The notes: generated by a model from the letters alone, not told the origin. DNA of 55,304 nucleotides from Mycobacterium sp. (GCF_025965855.1 NZ_JAOPWB010000318.1:1-55304); one strand, 5' to 3'. Shown: positions 33,684-42,283, numbered from the stretch's first letter. A program made the numbers and translations.

Positions 33684-34952
33684 TTGAGTGATTTCGAATC
33701 GGTCGATTTTTTCACCGACCCTTCCCTGATCCCCGATCCATACCCCTATTTCGACCACCTGCGCGAGCGTTGCCCGGTGATGTCGCAATCCGACCAGGGC
33801 GTCATGACGATAACGGGGCACCAAGAAGCTCTCGCGGTGTATAAGGATCCGGCCTTCTCCTCATGTGTCTCGGTTGCCGGCCCCTTTTCGGGCCTGCCCT
33901 TCGAGCCCGTGGGCGACGATATCGGCGAGTTGATCGCGCAGCATCGCGCGCAGATCCCGATGAGCGAACACATCGTCACCCAAGATCCCCCGGACCACAC
34001 TCGGACGCGCGGGCTGCTCAGCCGCCTACTGACTCCCAAGCGGCTCAAGGAAAATGAAGCTTTCATGTGGCGGCTCGCCGATGAGCAGCTTGACGAATTC
34101 GTCTCCCGAGGAACGTGTGAGTTCCTGGATGAGTACGCGAGACCCTTCTCCGGATTGGTGATCGCCGATCTGCTGGGAGTTCCCCCAGAAGACCACGAGG
34201 AGTTTCGGTCGGTTTTTTCCGGCAAGGTCGTTGGAGGGATCGAGGACGATTCGGTGACGCGTGCGCACAATCCGCTGGAGTACCTCGAGGAAAAGTTCAC
34301 CACCCACATCACCGAACGCCGGCGTGAGCGACGTCAGGACGTGCTGACGGAGCTGGCGGCGGCGAAGTATCCCGACGGCTCGACTCCCGAGGTCATCGAC
34401 GTCGTCCGGCTCGCCACCTTCCTGTTCGCGGCCGGCCAGGAAACTACCACCAAGTTGCTCAGCTTTGGCGTGCGGATGATCGCCGAACATCCAGAGCTTC
34501 AAACGTTGCTTCGCGAAGACCGAAGCAAGATACCGACTTTCGTCGAGGAGACGCTACGCCTGGAGAGCCCGGTCAAGTGTCATTTCCGCATGGCGCGGAC
34601 ATCGACGTCGATTGGTGACATCAAGGTCCCGGCCGGCAGCACGGTGATGCTGCTTCCAGGCGCAAGCAACCGGGACGCCCGTAAATTTGACGATCCCAAC
34701 GAGTTTCATATTGACCGCCGCAATGTTCGCGAACATGTCGCGTTCGGGCGGGGCAACCACTCCTGCCCCGGCGCGCCGCTGGCTCGAGCCGAGGGACGAA
34801 TCTCGCTTAACCGCGTTCTCGACCGGATGGCAGACATCACCATTGCCGATGGGCACCACGGTCCACCGGATGCCCGCCGCTATACCTACGAACCGACCTG
34901 GCAGATGCGTGGCCTCACCGAGCTGCACCTAGGATTCAGCCCGATCGCGTGA
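33684..34952 (+). CDS. cytochrome P450
   Basis: A 422-residue P450 starting at TTG 33684, supported by AGGAG 6-7 nt upstream. I-helix LFAAGQETTTKLL, ExxR in ETLRLESPVKCHFR, haem loop HVAFGRGNHSCPGAPLARAEG with the Cys ligand. It differs clearly from the other P450 (haem loop FGRGNHSCPG versus WGHGVHVCLG), so it belongs to a different family. Base composition is somewhat more AT-rich than the neighbours. Operator G is upstream, and the stop overlaps the following acyltransferase start by 4 nt. Confidence 0.95.
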   Translation: MSDFESVDFFTDPSLIPDPYPYFDHLRERCPVMSQSDQGVMTITGHQEALAVYKDPAFSSCVSVAGPFSGLPFEPVGDDIGELIAQHRAQIPMSEHIVTQDPPDHTRTRGLLSRLLTPKRLKENEAFMWRLADEQLDEFVSRGTCEFLDEYARPFSGLVIADLLGVPPEDHEEFRSVFSGKVVGGIEDDSVTRAHNPLEYLEEKFTTHITERRRERRQDVLTELAAAKYPDGSTPEVIDVVRLATFLFAAGQETTTKLLSFGVRMIAEHPELQTLLREDRSKIPTFVEETLRLESPVKCHFRMARTSTSIGDIKVPAGSTVMLLPGASNRDARKFDDPNEFHIDRRNVREHVAFGRGNHSCPGAPLARAEGRISLNRVLDRMADITIADGHHGPPDARRYTYEPTWQMRGLTELHLGFSPIA

Positions 34953-35395
34953 GCGCCGAAATCGGCGAGTGGGACCCCGTCTTGACCGAACGACTGGTCA
35001 ATGCGGCGGCTCCGATTGCGAAGCGCTGGTTTCGCTTTGAGGTGCGCGGGCTGGAATCGTTGCCGACAAAAGGCGGTGCGCTGGTGGTGGCTAACCACTC
35101 GGGCGGCATGCTGACGCCTGATGTGCTGATCTTCGCCTCAGCGTTCTACGGCGAGTTCGGCTACGATCGGCCGCTGTACACGCTGGGTAACGACGGGATG
35201 TTCGCTGGCCCGATGGCCGGTTTGTTGACCCGCCTTGGCGTGATCCACGCCAGCACACGCAATGCCGCGAACGCGCTGCGGTCCGGCCGCGTTGTGCTGG
35301 TATTCCCCGGCGGAATCTACGACGCGTACCGGCCGACACTGGCCGAAAACGTCATCGACTTCAACGGGCGCACCGGGTATGTCGGGTCCGCGACC
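34949..35395 (+). pseudogene. 1-acylglycerol-phosphate acyltransferase (PlsC-like), 3'-truncated
   Basis: GTG 34949 overlaps the P450 stop. The first ~145 residues are a PlsC-type acyltransferase: LVVANHSGGMLTPDV (the NHxxxxD-like box), AGPMAGLLTRLGVI, and VLVFPGGIYDAYRP (FPEG-like box). Homology stops after NGRTGYV near 35390. The frame continues into unrelated residues to 35650, crossing the reversed WS/DGAT fragment. The lost part normally contains the IVPVV-type motif III. Thus it is a truncation pseudogene at a recombination junction, formerly coupled to the P450. Confidence 0.8.
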
Positions 35396-35435
35396 TACGT
35401 CAGCGCGCCGAGGGCCCGTGCAAGACGAGCGCGAC

Positions 35436-35583
35436 AATTTACACGGACTAGCGTCTGCCGGAACAGGTCGAAACTCAACTCGCTTTCGGCAGAGTCGACG
35501 ACTGCGACCTTCAGCGTGTGCGTGTGCAGGTTCGGGGTTTCGCTGTACAGCAGCATCGCATCCATGCCGTTGAGCCGCTTCAC
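35436..35583 (-). pseudogene. WS/DGAT (tgs-type) N-terminal remnant
   Basis: From ATG 35583 on the minus strand, MKRLNGMDAMLLYSETPNLH, then THTLKVAVVDSAES and FRQTLVRV, is the N-terminus of a mycobacterial wax ester synthase/diacylglycerol acyltransferase. Only ~50 codons remain before the sequence meets the truncated acyltransferase from the other direction. The HHxxxDG active site is lost. A degraded operator copy (H) lies 34 nt upstream, so the intact gene was probably under the same control. Confidence 0.75.
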
Positions 35584-35616
35584 TCAACCATTATCGCCAC
35601 GCCCGGCCACTGTGGA

Positions 35617-35635
35617 GAACAAAATTCTGGTTCGG
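35617..35635 (+). promoter_or_regulatory. degraded island operator copy H
   Basis: GAACAAAATTCTGGTTCGG keeps the GAACAA and TGGTTC ends and the overall spacing of the island motif but has about three core mismatches. It precedes the WS/DGAT remnant. Probably a decaying site. Confidence 0.3.
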
Positions 35636-35772
35636 CACCAGAAGTGGTGACGAGGCGGTAGAGCCGACAAACGGGCCCCAGGACACCCCGCTCCCGGACC
35701 GCCCAACGCGTTGGTTGACAATGCACTCAACAGCACTTCGTCCGAAATTCATCTGTCAAAGGAGACCCACTC

Positions 35773-36921
35773 ATGGCTGAAGCCGTCATCGTCGAGGCAG
35801 TCCGCTCACCGGTCGGCAAGCGCAACGGCGGTCTGTCGGGCGTGCATCCGGCCGACCTCTCCGCGCAGGTCCTCAATGGGCTGGCCGACAAGGCGGGCAT
35901 CGACCCGGGAATCGTCGACGACGTCATCTGGGGCTGCGTCATGCAGGCCGGTGAACAGGCCCTTGACATCGGCCGCACCGCCCTGCTGGCCGCCGGCTGG
36001 CCCGAGACGGTCCCCGGGGTCACCGTCGACCGCCAGTGCGGGTCGAGTCAGCAATCCATCCATTTCGCCGCCGCCGGCGTGGTGGCGGGGCACTACGACG
36101 TCGTCGTCGCCGGTGGCGTCGAGTCGATGTCGCGCACCCCGATGGGCGCATCGCTGGCCAACGGAGGCCGACCGTATCCGCAGACCTTCATCGACCGTTA
36201 CGAGGGCCAGATACCCAACCAGGGCCTCGGTGCCGAGATGATCGCCGAGCAGTGGGGGTTGGACCGCCTCGCGCTCGACGAGTTCTCTCTAGGGTCACAC
36301 GAAAAGGCCGCCGCCGCACAGGATTCCGGTGCCTTTGATGACCAGATCGTGGGCATCAAGGACGAGGAGGGCAACATCGTTCTGAAGGACGAAGGCATCC
36401 GTCGCGGTACTCCGATGGAAAAGATGGCGTCGCTGAAGCCGGCGTTCAAGGAGGACGGCGTGATCCACGCCGGCAACTCCTCGCAGATCTCCGACGGTTC
36501 GGCCGCCATCCTGTTCATGTCGGCCGAGAAGGCAAAGTCGCTGGGGCTCAAGCCGATCGCAAAGGTGCACACCGCGACACTGGCCGGGGCCAACCCGGTA
36601 ATCATGCTGACCGCGCCCATTCCGGCGACCCAGAAAGCGCTCAAGAGATCCGGGCTGAGCATCGGCGACATCGGCGCATACGAGGTCAACGAGGCGTTCG
36701 CGCCGGTTCCGCTGGCGTGGCTGAAAGACATCGGGGCCGACGAGAAGAAGCTCAACCCCAACGGCGGGGCCATCGCGCTCGGCCACCCGCTCGGCGGCTC
36801 GGGGGCGCGGTTGATGACCACGCTGCTCTACCACATGCGGGACAAGGGGATTCGCTACGGCCTGCAGACGATGTGTGAGGGCGGTGGCCAGGCCAACGCC
36901 ACGATCGTCGAGCTCCTGTGA
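35773..36921 (+). CDS. acetyl-CoA acetyltransferase (thiolase)
   Basis: A 382-residue thiolase with AAAGGAGACCC before ATG 35773. The nucleophilic Cys is in VDRQCGSSQQSIH (about residue 90), NEAFAPVPLAW carries the Asn-Glu-Ala-Phe motif, the His is in GHPLGGSGARL, and the acid/base Cys is in MCEGGGQANATI. It cleaves 3-ketoacyl-CoA or condenses acetyl-CoA. The following enoyl-CoA hydratase overlaps by 4 nt, forming a beta-oxidation pair. In M. tuberculosis H37Rv the equivalent position holds a truncated acetyltransferase (Rv1135A, from memory); here it is complete. A TTGACA box lies at 35713. Confidence 0.95.
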   Translation: MAEAVIVEAVRSPVGKRNGGLSGVHPADLSAQVLNGLADKAGIDPGIVDDVIWGCVMQAGEQALDIGRTALLAAGWPETVPGVTVDRQCGSSQQSIHFAAAGVVAGHYDVVVAGGVESMSRTPMGASLANGGRPYPQTFIDRYEGQIPNQGLGAEMIAEQWGLDRLALDEFSLGSHEKAAAAQDSGAFDDQIVGIKDEEGNIVLKDEGIRRGTPMEKMASLKPAFKEDGVIHAGNSSQISDGSAAILFMSAEKAKSLGLKPIAKVHTATLAGANPVIMLTAPIPATQKALKRSGLSIGDIGAYEVNEAFAPVPLAWLKDIGADEKKLNPNGGAIALGHPLGGSGARLMTTLLYHMRDKGIRYGLQTMCEGGGQANATIVELL

Positions 36922-37718
36922 CCGACGGCGGCAACGGCCAGCCGGGGGCGCTGGTCGAGCACCGCGGCAACGTGATGGTCATTACCATCAACCGGCCCGA
37001 AGCCCGCAACGCGGTCAACGGGGCCGTCAGCACCGCCGTCGGCGACGCGTTGGAGCAAGCGCAAAACGACCCGGACGTGCGGGCGGTGGTGATCACCGGC
37101 GCTGGAGACAAGTCGTTTTGCGCCGGCGCAGACCTCAAGGCGATCTCGCGCCGGGAGAACCTGTACCACCCCGACCACGGGGAGTGGGGCTTCGCGGGTT
37201 ACGTGCACCACTTCATCGACAAGCCCACGATCGCCGCGGTCAACGGCACCGCACTGGGCGGCGGCACGGAACTCGCGCTGGCCAGCGACCTGGTGGTCGC
37301 CGACGAGCGGGCCAAATTCGGGTTGCCCGAGGTCAAGCGCGGATTGATTGCGGCCGCCGGCGGCGTCTTCCGGATCATGGATCAGCTGCCCCGCAAGGTG
37401 GCGATGGAGCTGCTGTTGACCGGCGAGCCGATCACCGCGTCCGACGCCTTCGAATGGGGCCTGATCAACCGGGTCGTCAAGGGCGAGGTCCTCGACGCCG
37501 CGCTGGCCCTGGCCGCGCGGGTGACGGTCAACGCGCCGCTGTCGGTGCAGGCCAGCAAGCGCGTCGCCTACGGGGTTGACGATGGCGTCATCGTCGGCGA
37601 CGAACCCGGTTGGGAGCGCACCATGCGTGAGATGCGTTCCCTGATCCGATCCGAGGACGCCAAGGAAGGACCTCTGGCGTTCGCCGACAAGCGGGAGCCG
37701 GTCTGGAAGGCGCGCTAG
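36918..37718 (+). CDS. enoyl-CoA hydratase (crotonase family, Rv1136-like)
   Basis: A 266-residue crotonase starting at GTG 36918, overlapping the thiolase stop (GTGA). The oxyanion segment is FCAGADLKAISRRE; the first catalytic Glu is in ALGGGTELALASD and the second in LPEVKRGLI, both kept, so hydratase activity is likely. It adds water to trans-2-enoyl-CoA. With the thiolase it supplies two of the four beta-oxidation steps. Rv1136 at this place in M. tuberculosis is annotated as a short enoyl-CoA hydratase. Confidence 0.93.
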   Translation: MTDGGNGQPGALVEHRGNVMVITINRPEARNAVNGAVSTAVGDALEQAQNDPDVRAVVITGAGDKSFCAGADLKAISRRENLYHPDHGEWGFAGYVHHFIDKPTIAAVNGTALGGGTELALASDLVVADERAKFGLPEVKRGLIAAAGGVFRIMDQLPRKVAMELLLTGEPITASDAFEWGLINRVVKGEVLDAALALAARVTVNAPLSVQASKRVAYGVDDGVIVGDEPGWERTMREMRSLIRSEDAKEGPLAFADKREPVWKAR

Positions 37719-38731
37719 TAGGCGAGGGTGTTCACCGCGCGCTGGAAGACGCCCGGTAGCAGCGTGCACGCCGGCACGATGGCGCGACGGGCCACGCGCG
37801 GCGCGCTGCCCAGCACCAGTGCCCGGGTTAGCAGCCGGTAATTGCGGGTGACCCGGTGCCACGCGGCCTCGTAGGACGACGGTGTGTCGTTGACGATGGC
37901 GTCGACCGCCGCGGCCGCCTGTTTGACTGCGAGGCTGATGCCCTCGCCGGTCAGCGCGTCCTCGTATCCGGCCGCGTCGCCCACCAGCAGCACCCGTCCC
38001 GCGACGCGGCGGGAGACCACCTGACGCAGCGGGCCGCAGCCGCGGGCCTGCCCGCGGTCGGCGCCCTCCAGATGCCGGGCCAGCCACGGGAACCAGGCCA
38101 GGTCGGGTCGCCCGCCGGACAGGATCGCCACGCCGACCAGGTCCGGTTCCACGGGCGTCACGTAGGCCTCACCCCAGCGCGACCAGTGCACCTCGACGAA
38201 CTCCGACCACACCGGCACCTTGAAGTGCCACCGCACCCCGTGGCGCCGCGGCGTTCCGGCCGTGGCTTCGATTCCGATGGCGCGCCGCACCGGCGAATGC
38301 AGTCCGTCGGCCGCCACCAGCCATTTCGCGCGCACACCCGCGGCCGTCACGCCGTGGGCGTCTTGCTGGACGCTTGTCACGCGCGCGCGAATCCATTCGG
38401 TGTCTTCTTCTTTGGCCCGCGCCGCCAGCGCCGCGTGCAGCGTGGTGCGTCGCACGCCCCTGCCGGGGCCGCCGCGAAACCGCGCCTCGGCCCGGCGATG
38501 TTCACTCACATAGGCGATCCCGTGGAAGGGCATGCCGGCCGGGTCGACGCCGAGTGACGTCAGCTCGGCCAAACCGCCGGGCATCAGCCCCTCGCCGCAC
38601 GCCTTGTCGATCGGGCCCTCTCGCGGGTCGGCCACGATGACCGAAAGTCCCTGTCTGCGAGCGTGTAACGCCGTCGCGAGACCTCCGGGACCGCCGCCCA
38701 CGATCAGCAGATCGGTGTCGAAGCCGGTCAT
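37715..38731 (-). CDS. FAD-dependent oxidoreductase, GGR/SrsC-like (Rv1138c-like)
   Basis: A 338-residue flavoprotein starting at ATG 38731. FAD motif LLIVGGGPGGLATALHARRQ, then DKACGEGLMPGGLAEL (geranylgeranyl-reductase/hydroxylase-type loop), and the second FAD motif VLLVGDAAGYEDALTGEGIS. Family members hydroxylate aromatic rings or reduce isoprenoid double bonds. The start overlaps the methyltransferase stop by 4 nt, and a type III PKS begins the operon. By analogy with SrsC it would hydroxylate the PKS-derived alkylresorcinol to an alkylquinol/quinone. Exact length match with Rv1138c. It converges 4 nt into the enoyl-CoA hydratase 3' end. Confidence 0.88.
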   Translation of the reverse strand: MTGFDTDLLIVGGGPGGLATALHARRQGLSVIVADPREGPIDKACGEGLMPGGLAELTSLGVDPAGMPFHGIAYVSEHRRAEARFRGGPGRGVRRTTLHAALAARAKEEDTEWIRARVTSVQQDAHGVTAAGVRAKWLVAADGLHSPVRRAIGIEATAGTPRRHGVRWHFKVPVWSEFVEVHWSRWGEAYVTPVEPDLVGVAILSGGRPDLAWFPWLARHLEGADRGQARGCGPLRQVVSRRVAGRVLLVGDAAGYEDALTGEGISLAVKQAAAAVDAIVNDTPSSYEAAWHRVTRNYRLLTRALVLGSAPRVARRAIVPACTLLPGVFQRAVNTLAY

Positions 38732-39228
38732 GTATAACCCAAAGCCGAGTTCTCCACGTGCAGGCGCACTCCCAGCAGCATCGCGTTGGCCAGTGTGAAG
38801 ATCGCGGCGGTGAGCCACGCCGTGTGCACCAGCGGCAGCGCGAACCCCTCAGCCACCACTGCAACATAGTTGGGATGGTGCAGCCACCGGTAGGGGCCCT
38901 GGCGCACCAGCGGCGCGTCCCGCAACACGATCACCCGGGTGTTCCACCGTCGACCCAGCGTCGTGATGCACCACCAGCGCAATACCTGGCTCAGCGCCGC
39001 CACGGCCAGCATCGGCCAGCCCAGCCACGGAATGAACGGCCGGTGCAGTGCCCACGGCTCGATGACGCAGCCCAGCAGCAGCGCGGTGTGCAGGAAGACC
39101 ATCACAGGATAGTGAGATTGGCCGAATTCCTTGGCGCCGTGGGCAAAAGACCATTGCGCGTTGCGCCTGGAAACCACCAGCTCCGCCAACCGCTCGATGG
39201 CCACCGCCAGGATCAGCAAGTAGTACAT
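38728..39228 (-). CDS. ICMT-type integral membrane methyltransferase (SrsB/Rv1139c-like)
   Basis: A 166-residue protein with about four membrane segments (2-18, 42-58, 68-90, 128-150) and the C-terminal isoprenylcysteine carboxyl methyltransferase pattern GPYRWLHHPNYVAVVAEGFALP. ICMT-type enzymes use S-adenosylmethionine; bacterial ones beside type III PKSs (SrsB) O-methylate phenolic lipids. Placed 14 nt after the PKS and coupled to the flavoprotein. Length identical to Rv1139c. No cysteine-prenylation system is expected in mycobacteria, so the phenolic-lipid role is favoured. Confidence 0.88.
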   Translation of the reverse strand: MYYLLILAVAIERLAELVVSRRNAQWSFAHGAKEFGQSHYPVMVFLHTALLLGCVIEPWALHRPFIPWLGWPMLAVAALSQVLRWWCITTLGRRWNTRVIVLRDAPLVRQGPYRWLHHPNYVAVVAEGFALPLVHTAWLTAAIFTLANAMLLGVRLHVENSALGYT

Positions 39229-39242
39229 AGCTTTATCGCGCC

Positions 39243-40331
39243 CTACCAGCTCAGCAGGACGAGTTCGGCGGAGAAGCCCGGTCCCATCGCGATCATCAGC
39301 CCGATGGAACCCGGCGACGGTGGGTCGGCCATGGTGGCGTGAAGTATATCAAGTACCGAAACCGACGAGAGGTTTCCGTTGTCGCGCAACGAATTTCTGG
39401 TGCGGTCTAACGCATCCGCCGGCAGGTCCAACGCGTTCTCGACCGCGTCGATCACCTTCGGTCCGGCCGCGTGCAACAGCCAGGTAGAGACGTCGGTTGT
39501 CTTCAGGCCGTGGTCGGCGAGGAAGTCTCGGATGTCGTCGCCCAGGTACTTCTCGACGATGGTCGAGATCTCGACGGACAGGACGATCTGAAATCCGCTG
39601 CTGCCGATGTTCCAGCCCAACACGTCTTCGGTGTCCGGGTAGGTCCGGCTGCGGGTGGCCAGCATCCTCGGCCCGACCGGTGCCCGGTCTGCTCCCGTTG
39701 CCACGACGACGCCGGCGGCATCACCAAACAGGCTGGAAGCGACCAGATTTGGGATCGAACTGTCTTCGCGCTGAACGGTCAGCGAGCACAGCTCAACCGC
39801 CAGCAGCACCGCCACCTGCTCGGGGTATGCCCGGAGGTAGTCATACACCCGCGCTAGGCCGGCCGCGCCGGCCACACAGCCCAGGCCGAACAGGGGGACG
39901 CGTTTGACGTCCTGGCGCAAGCCCACCCGCGAGGCCAGCCGAGCCTCGAGTGAGGGTACCGCGAGCCCGGTGACCGTCGTCGAAAACACGATGTCGACCT
40001 CCGAGGGCTTGACTTTCGCCTCGTCAAGCGCCGCGAGCAGCGCCTGCTCGGCCAGGTCCAGGGCGATTTCGACGAAGGCGTCGTTTGCCTCGGTGAAGCC
40101 GCTCAGCTCGCCGTATCGCGACACCGGCAGCGCGAAGTTTCGGAATTCGACCCCGCTGGTGAGGGCGAACTTCCGAAATTCCGGACCGGCGAACTCGGTC
40201 AGCGCCCCGGTGGTTTCGTCCTGGCTGTACCGGTTGGGCGGGAACTTTACTGAAACTGCTGCGACCGACGGGTTCGCGATCGGTGTTCTGACACCCACGC
40301 AAGCGGAACTGACCCCACTATTATCCTCCAT
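39243..40331 (-). CDS. type III polyketide synthase
   Basis: A chalcone-synthase-fold PKS of about 362 residues (ATG 40331; an in-frame GTG at 40343 is also possible, and the weak RBS leaves the start open). The catalytic triad is visible: Cys in LFGLGCVAGAAGLAR, His in LLHAAGPKVID and Asn in RDNGNLSSVSVLD. The C-terminal GFSAELVLL motif is present. It condenses a fatty acyl starter with malonyl-CoA units to alkylpyrones or alkylresorcinols, like Pks18/Pks10/Pks11 or SrsA. First gene of a three-gene operon with methyltransferase and flavoprotein. Confidence 0.93.
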   Translation of the reverse strand: MEDNSGVSSACVGVRTPIANPSVAAVSVKFPPNRYSQDETTGALTEFAGPEFRKFALTSGVEFRNFALPVSRYGELSGFTEANDAFVEIALDLAEQALLAALDEAKVKPSEVDIVFSTTVTGLAVPSLEARLASRVGLRQDVKRVPLFGLGCVAGAAGLARVYDYLRAYPEQVAVLLAVELCSLTVQREDSSIPNLVASSLFGDAAGVVVATGADRAPVGPRMLATRSRTYPDTEDVLGWNIGSSGFQIVLSVEISTIVEKYLGDDIRDFLADHGLKTTDVSTWLLHAAGPKVIDAVENALDLPADALDRTRNSLRDNGNLSSVSVLDILHATMADPPSPGSIGLMIAMGPGFSAELVLLSW

Positions 40332-40384
40332 ACTCGGGGTCACGTTGCCGACGCCCGATCGGTTCAGTGGCTAGTGTCGGGAGT

Positions 40385-41533
40385 ATGCGGATTCTGGTCG
40401 CTGGCGCCACCGGTTATGTCGGATCGCGGCTGGTCACTGCGCTGCTGACGAATGGGCATCAGGTCGTGACCGCCACCCGAAATCCGGAGCGTCTCAAGAG
40501 TTTAGGTTGGTTTCACGACGTGGTGCCCGTCATACTCGACGCGTCGGATCCGGTATCGGTGCGGGCAGCGATGGACGCCGCGGGCCCGGTCGACGTGCTC
40601 TATTACCTGGTGCACGCGATCGGTCAGCCCGGCTTCCGCGACGCCGATGAGGCCGCGGCCACCAACCTCGCGGTGGCGGCCAGGGACGCCGGAGTGCGGC
40701 GCATCGTCTACCTCGGCGGCTTCGTGCCGGCCGACGAGGCACTGTCGGAGCACCTGACCAGCCGGGCCGAGGTGGCCGAGGCCCTGACGGTCGAGGGCGG
40801 CCCGGAATTGGTGTGGCTGGGCGCGGCGATGATCATCGGCGCCGGCTCGACGTCGTTCGAGATGATGCGCTACGTGGGCGACCGGTTCCCACTCATTCCG
40901 ATTCCGAGCTGGATGGACAACCCGGTCGACCCGATCTCGATCCGCGATGTCCTGCACTATCTCGTCGCCGCGGCGGACCCTGAGCGGGTGCCCCCGGGCG
41001 CCTATGACATTTCCGGCACCACGACCACCTCCTACCGGGAGCTGCTCAAGACGTACGCGCGGATCGGCGGCAGGTGGCACGCCGCGTTGCCCGTCGGGAG
41101 GGTCGACACGGGGCTGGCATCGCTGGTCACGGGGGTCGCGCTGCCGGTGCCCCCCGGCCTGGCCGCAGACCTGGTCGAGTCGCTGGACCATCCGATGGTC
41201 GCGTCCGTCAGCGGCCTGCGCGATCGAGTGCCCGACCCGCCGGGGGGACTGCTCGGCGTCGAGGACGCCATTGCCCTGGCGTTGGCCGACCGGTCCAACC
41301 ACCGGCCCAAGCCCGTCAACGCGTTGACCGACCCCCATCAGCTGGCCGACAGCGATCCCGCATGGGCCGGCGGCGACGCCCTGCGCATCCGGCGGCTCGC
41401 CCGCGCGATCACCCCGCCCGTCGCGCGACCCACGCTGCGGCTGGTGAACAGCGTCCCCGGCCCGCTCGCCGGTGCGCTGCGCACCGGTCTCGACATCCTG
41501 TTCGCGTTGAACGCGAAGGTACGTCCCGCGTGA
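40385..41533 (+). CDS. NAD(P)H-binding extended/atypical SDR
   Basis: A 382-residue protein starting at ATG 40385 (MRILVAGATGYVGSRLVTAL). Cofactor motif GATGYVGS; strand VLYYLVHAIGQPGF; RRIVYLGGFVPADEAL in place of the usual YxxxK; DPISIRDVLHYLV near 190. NmrA/complex I NDUFA9-like atypical SDRs have this layout. The C-terminal ~130 residues are a long extension. Divergent from the type III PKS with only ~50 nt between starts, and coupled by GTGA to the membrane protease-like gene that follows. Substrate unknown; a polyketide or lipid link is only positional. Confidence 0.82.
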   Translation: MRILVAGATGYVGSRLVTALLTNGHQVVTATRNPERLKSLGWFHDVVPVILDASDPVSVRAAMDAAGPVDVLYYLVHAIGQPGFRDADEAAATNLAVAARDAGVRRIVYLGGFVPADEALSEHLTSRAEVAEALTVEGGPELVWLGAAMIIGAGSTSFEMMRYVGDRFPLIPIPSWMDNPVDPISIRDVLHYLVAAADPERVPPGAYDISGTTTTSYRELLKTYARIGGRWHAALPVGRVDTGLASLVTGVALPVPPGLAADLVESLDHPMVASVSGLRDRVPDPPGGLLGVEDAIALALADRSNHRPKPVNALTDPHQLADSDPAWAGGDALRIRRLARAITPPVARPTLRLVNSVPGPLAGALRTGLDILFALNAKVRPA

Positions 41534-42252
41534 GCCAGTCGACCACGCCGTATCGCGCCGGCGTCGCCTCCGAATTGCGCCGTGCGATCACCAATGTGGC
41601 TGTGCCCCATAACGAACCGCCCGGCGTGGTGCGACGCCGGCGCGTCGTCGTGGCAATCACGCTGCTGATCGGCGCCGCGGTCCTCGGTTTGTCGCTACGC
41701 CGCCACCCGGGGGAGTCGAGCTTCTACTGGCTGACCCTGGTGCTGGCGGCGGTGTGGATCGCCGGCGGATTCCTCTCGGGTCCATTGCATCTAGGGGGCA
41801 TCTGTTGGCGCGGCCGCAACCAACGACCCGTCATCACGGGGACGATTGTCGGCCTGCTGCTCGGCGGCGCCTTCGTGGGGGGCGGGCTGATCGCACGGGA
41901 GATCCCGGCTGTCGCCGCCTTGATCACCCGGGTGCTGCTGTTCGCCCATCACGGGTCGTTTCTGCTGATCGTGGCGATCACCGTGATCAACGGTGTAGCC
42001 GAGGAGATCTTCTTCCGGGGCGCCCTCTACACCGCGCTGGGCCGCTACCACCCGGTGGTCATTTCGACGCTCCTGTACACCTGCGCCACGATGGCCAGCG
42101 GCAACCCGATGCTGGGATTCGCCGCGGTCATCCTGGGGACGGTCTGCGCGCTGGAACGCCGGGCCAGCGGCGGGGTGCTGGCGCCGGTGCTGACCCACCT
42201 TGTGTGGGGCCTGATCATGGTGCTCGCACTGCCCCCGCTGTTCGGCGTCTGA
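41530..42252 (+). CDS. CPBP-family intramembrane metalloprotease-like protein
   Basis: A 240-residue membrane protein from GTG 41530, overlapping the SDR stop by 4 nt. It has about six hydrophobic segments and the CPBP (Abi/CAAX prenyl protease-like) motif [11 protein letters not shown] (EExxxR), then [17 protein letters not shown] and [10 protein letters not shown] with the metal-binding His. The family includes Rce1-type proteases; most bacterial members have no known substrate. Position fits Rv1140, annotated as an integral membrane protein. Confidence 0.85.
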   Translation: MSQSTTPYRAGVASELRRAITNVAVPHNEPPGVVRRRRVVVAITLLIGAAVLGLSLRRHPGESSFYWLTLVLAAVWIAGGFLSGPLHLGGICWRGRNQRPVITGTIVGLLLGGAFVGGGLIAREIPAVAALITRVLLFAHHGSFLLIVAITVINGVAEEIFFRGALYTALGRYHPVVISTLLYTCATMASGNPMLGFAAVILGTVCALERRASGGVLAPVLTHLVWGLIMVLALPPLFGV

Positions 42253-42283
42253 CTGGCCGCGCGATCCGGCGGCGGCCGGCCTC

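Noticed and set aside
35396..35650. C-terminal extension of the PlsC-like frame as functional sequence
   Set aside because: The reading crosses the reversed WS/DGAT fragment and has no acyltransferase similarity; it is run-on translation.
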